Below, one piece after another: positions 34,931 to 34,951 of a DNA stretch of 34,951 nt. Every line of letters starts with the position of its first letter. The stretch's first letter is position 1. The stretch is from positions 1 to 34,951 of the forward strand of contig DFJU01000002.1 of NCBI GenBank assembly GCA_002373755.1, given 5' to 3'. Both the position numbers and the translations under genes were made by a program. Under the pieces are notes generated by a model. The model did not search any database, was not told the origin of the DNA, and was given only the letters and a program-made list of their open reading frames with translations. The DNA comes from Bacteroidales bacterium UBA3663 (GTDB taxonomy: Bacteria; Bacteroidota; Bacteroidia; Bacteroidales; UBA3663).

Positions 34931-34951
34931 AATCTTCGTCCGACGGCGAGG

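Overview
The window looks like a chromosomal segment of a Bacteroidota bacterium, most likely order Bacteroidales. The reasons are the promoter ahead of the last gene (TTTG, 19 nt, TATCTTTG, the Bacteroidota -33/-7 type), an AAA-ATPase-like/PD-(D/E)XK gene of a type abundant in Bacteroidales, and the overall gene families. I cannot fix the genus. All 31 genes I support are on the + strand. There is no tRNA, rRNA, CRISPR array, transposase or integrase.

Layout. Bases 1-1436 hold the 3' part of an AAA-ATPase-like/PD-(D/E)XK gene. From 1450 to 28581 runs a dense surface-glycan locus. It has eleven nucleotide-sugar or polyprenyl-linked glycosyltransferases (one GT-D/DUF1792, six ordinary GT2, two polyprenyl-phosphate GT2 with C-terminal membrane helices, two GT4), three GT-C-like membrane glycosyltransferases, five acyltransferase-3 membrane proteins, one LTA-synthase-like phosphoglycerol/phosphoethanolamine transferase, one O-antigen ligase/polymerase-like protein, and a pair of large polytopic membrane proteins I cannot assign. 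Many genes overlap by ATGA or are separated by a few bases, so they are probably co-transcribed. An outer-membrane beta-barrel protein follows (28612-29340). Then comes a compact panB-panC-panD-coaBC-coaX operon for pantothenate and coenzyme A synthesis (29504-33592), bracketed by two similar hairpins. Last is an SGNH hydrolase with its own promoter (33746-34930).

How the genes fit together. The GT2, GT4 and GT-D enzymes would build a glycan on a lipid carrier in the cytoplasm. The two DPM/GtrB-type enzymes would make polyprenyl-phosphate sugars. The GT-C proteins, acyltransferases and phosphotransferase would use these and other donors to decorate the glycan on the periplasmic side, and the WaaL/Wzy-like protein would polymerise or ligate it. 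No initiating phosphoglycosyltransferase, Wzx flippase, Wzz or nucleotide-sugar synthesis gene is visible, so the window is only part of the pathway.

Two things stand out. First, the locus is a base-composition mosaic: AT-rich islands at about 1450-5860 and 9898-12780 are interleaved with GC-richer DNA, and two families of paralogous membrane proteins sit on either side of the joins. Second, the GC-richer DNA is peppered with a short sequence, GCTACGCG followed by a purine, a variable base and a T-run. The 8-base core occurs 16 times exactly (about one expected by chance), in all reading frames, in spacers and in both orientations, and not in the AT-rich islands. It resembles in form and density a DNA-uptake-type or other genome-marking sequence. 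A second iterated motif, CATCGGCC, occurs at least 36 times and forms a perfect inverted pair at the end of coaX.
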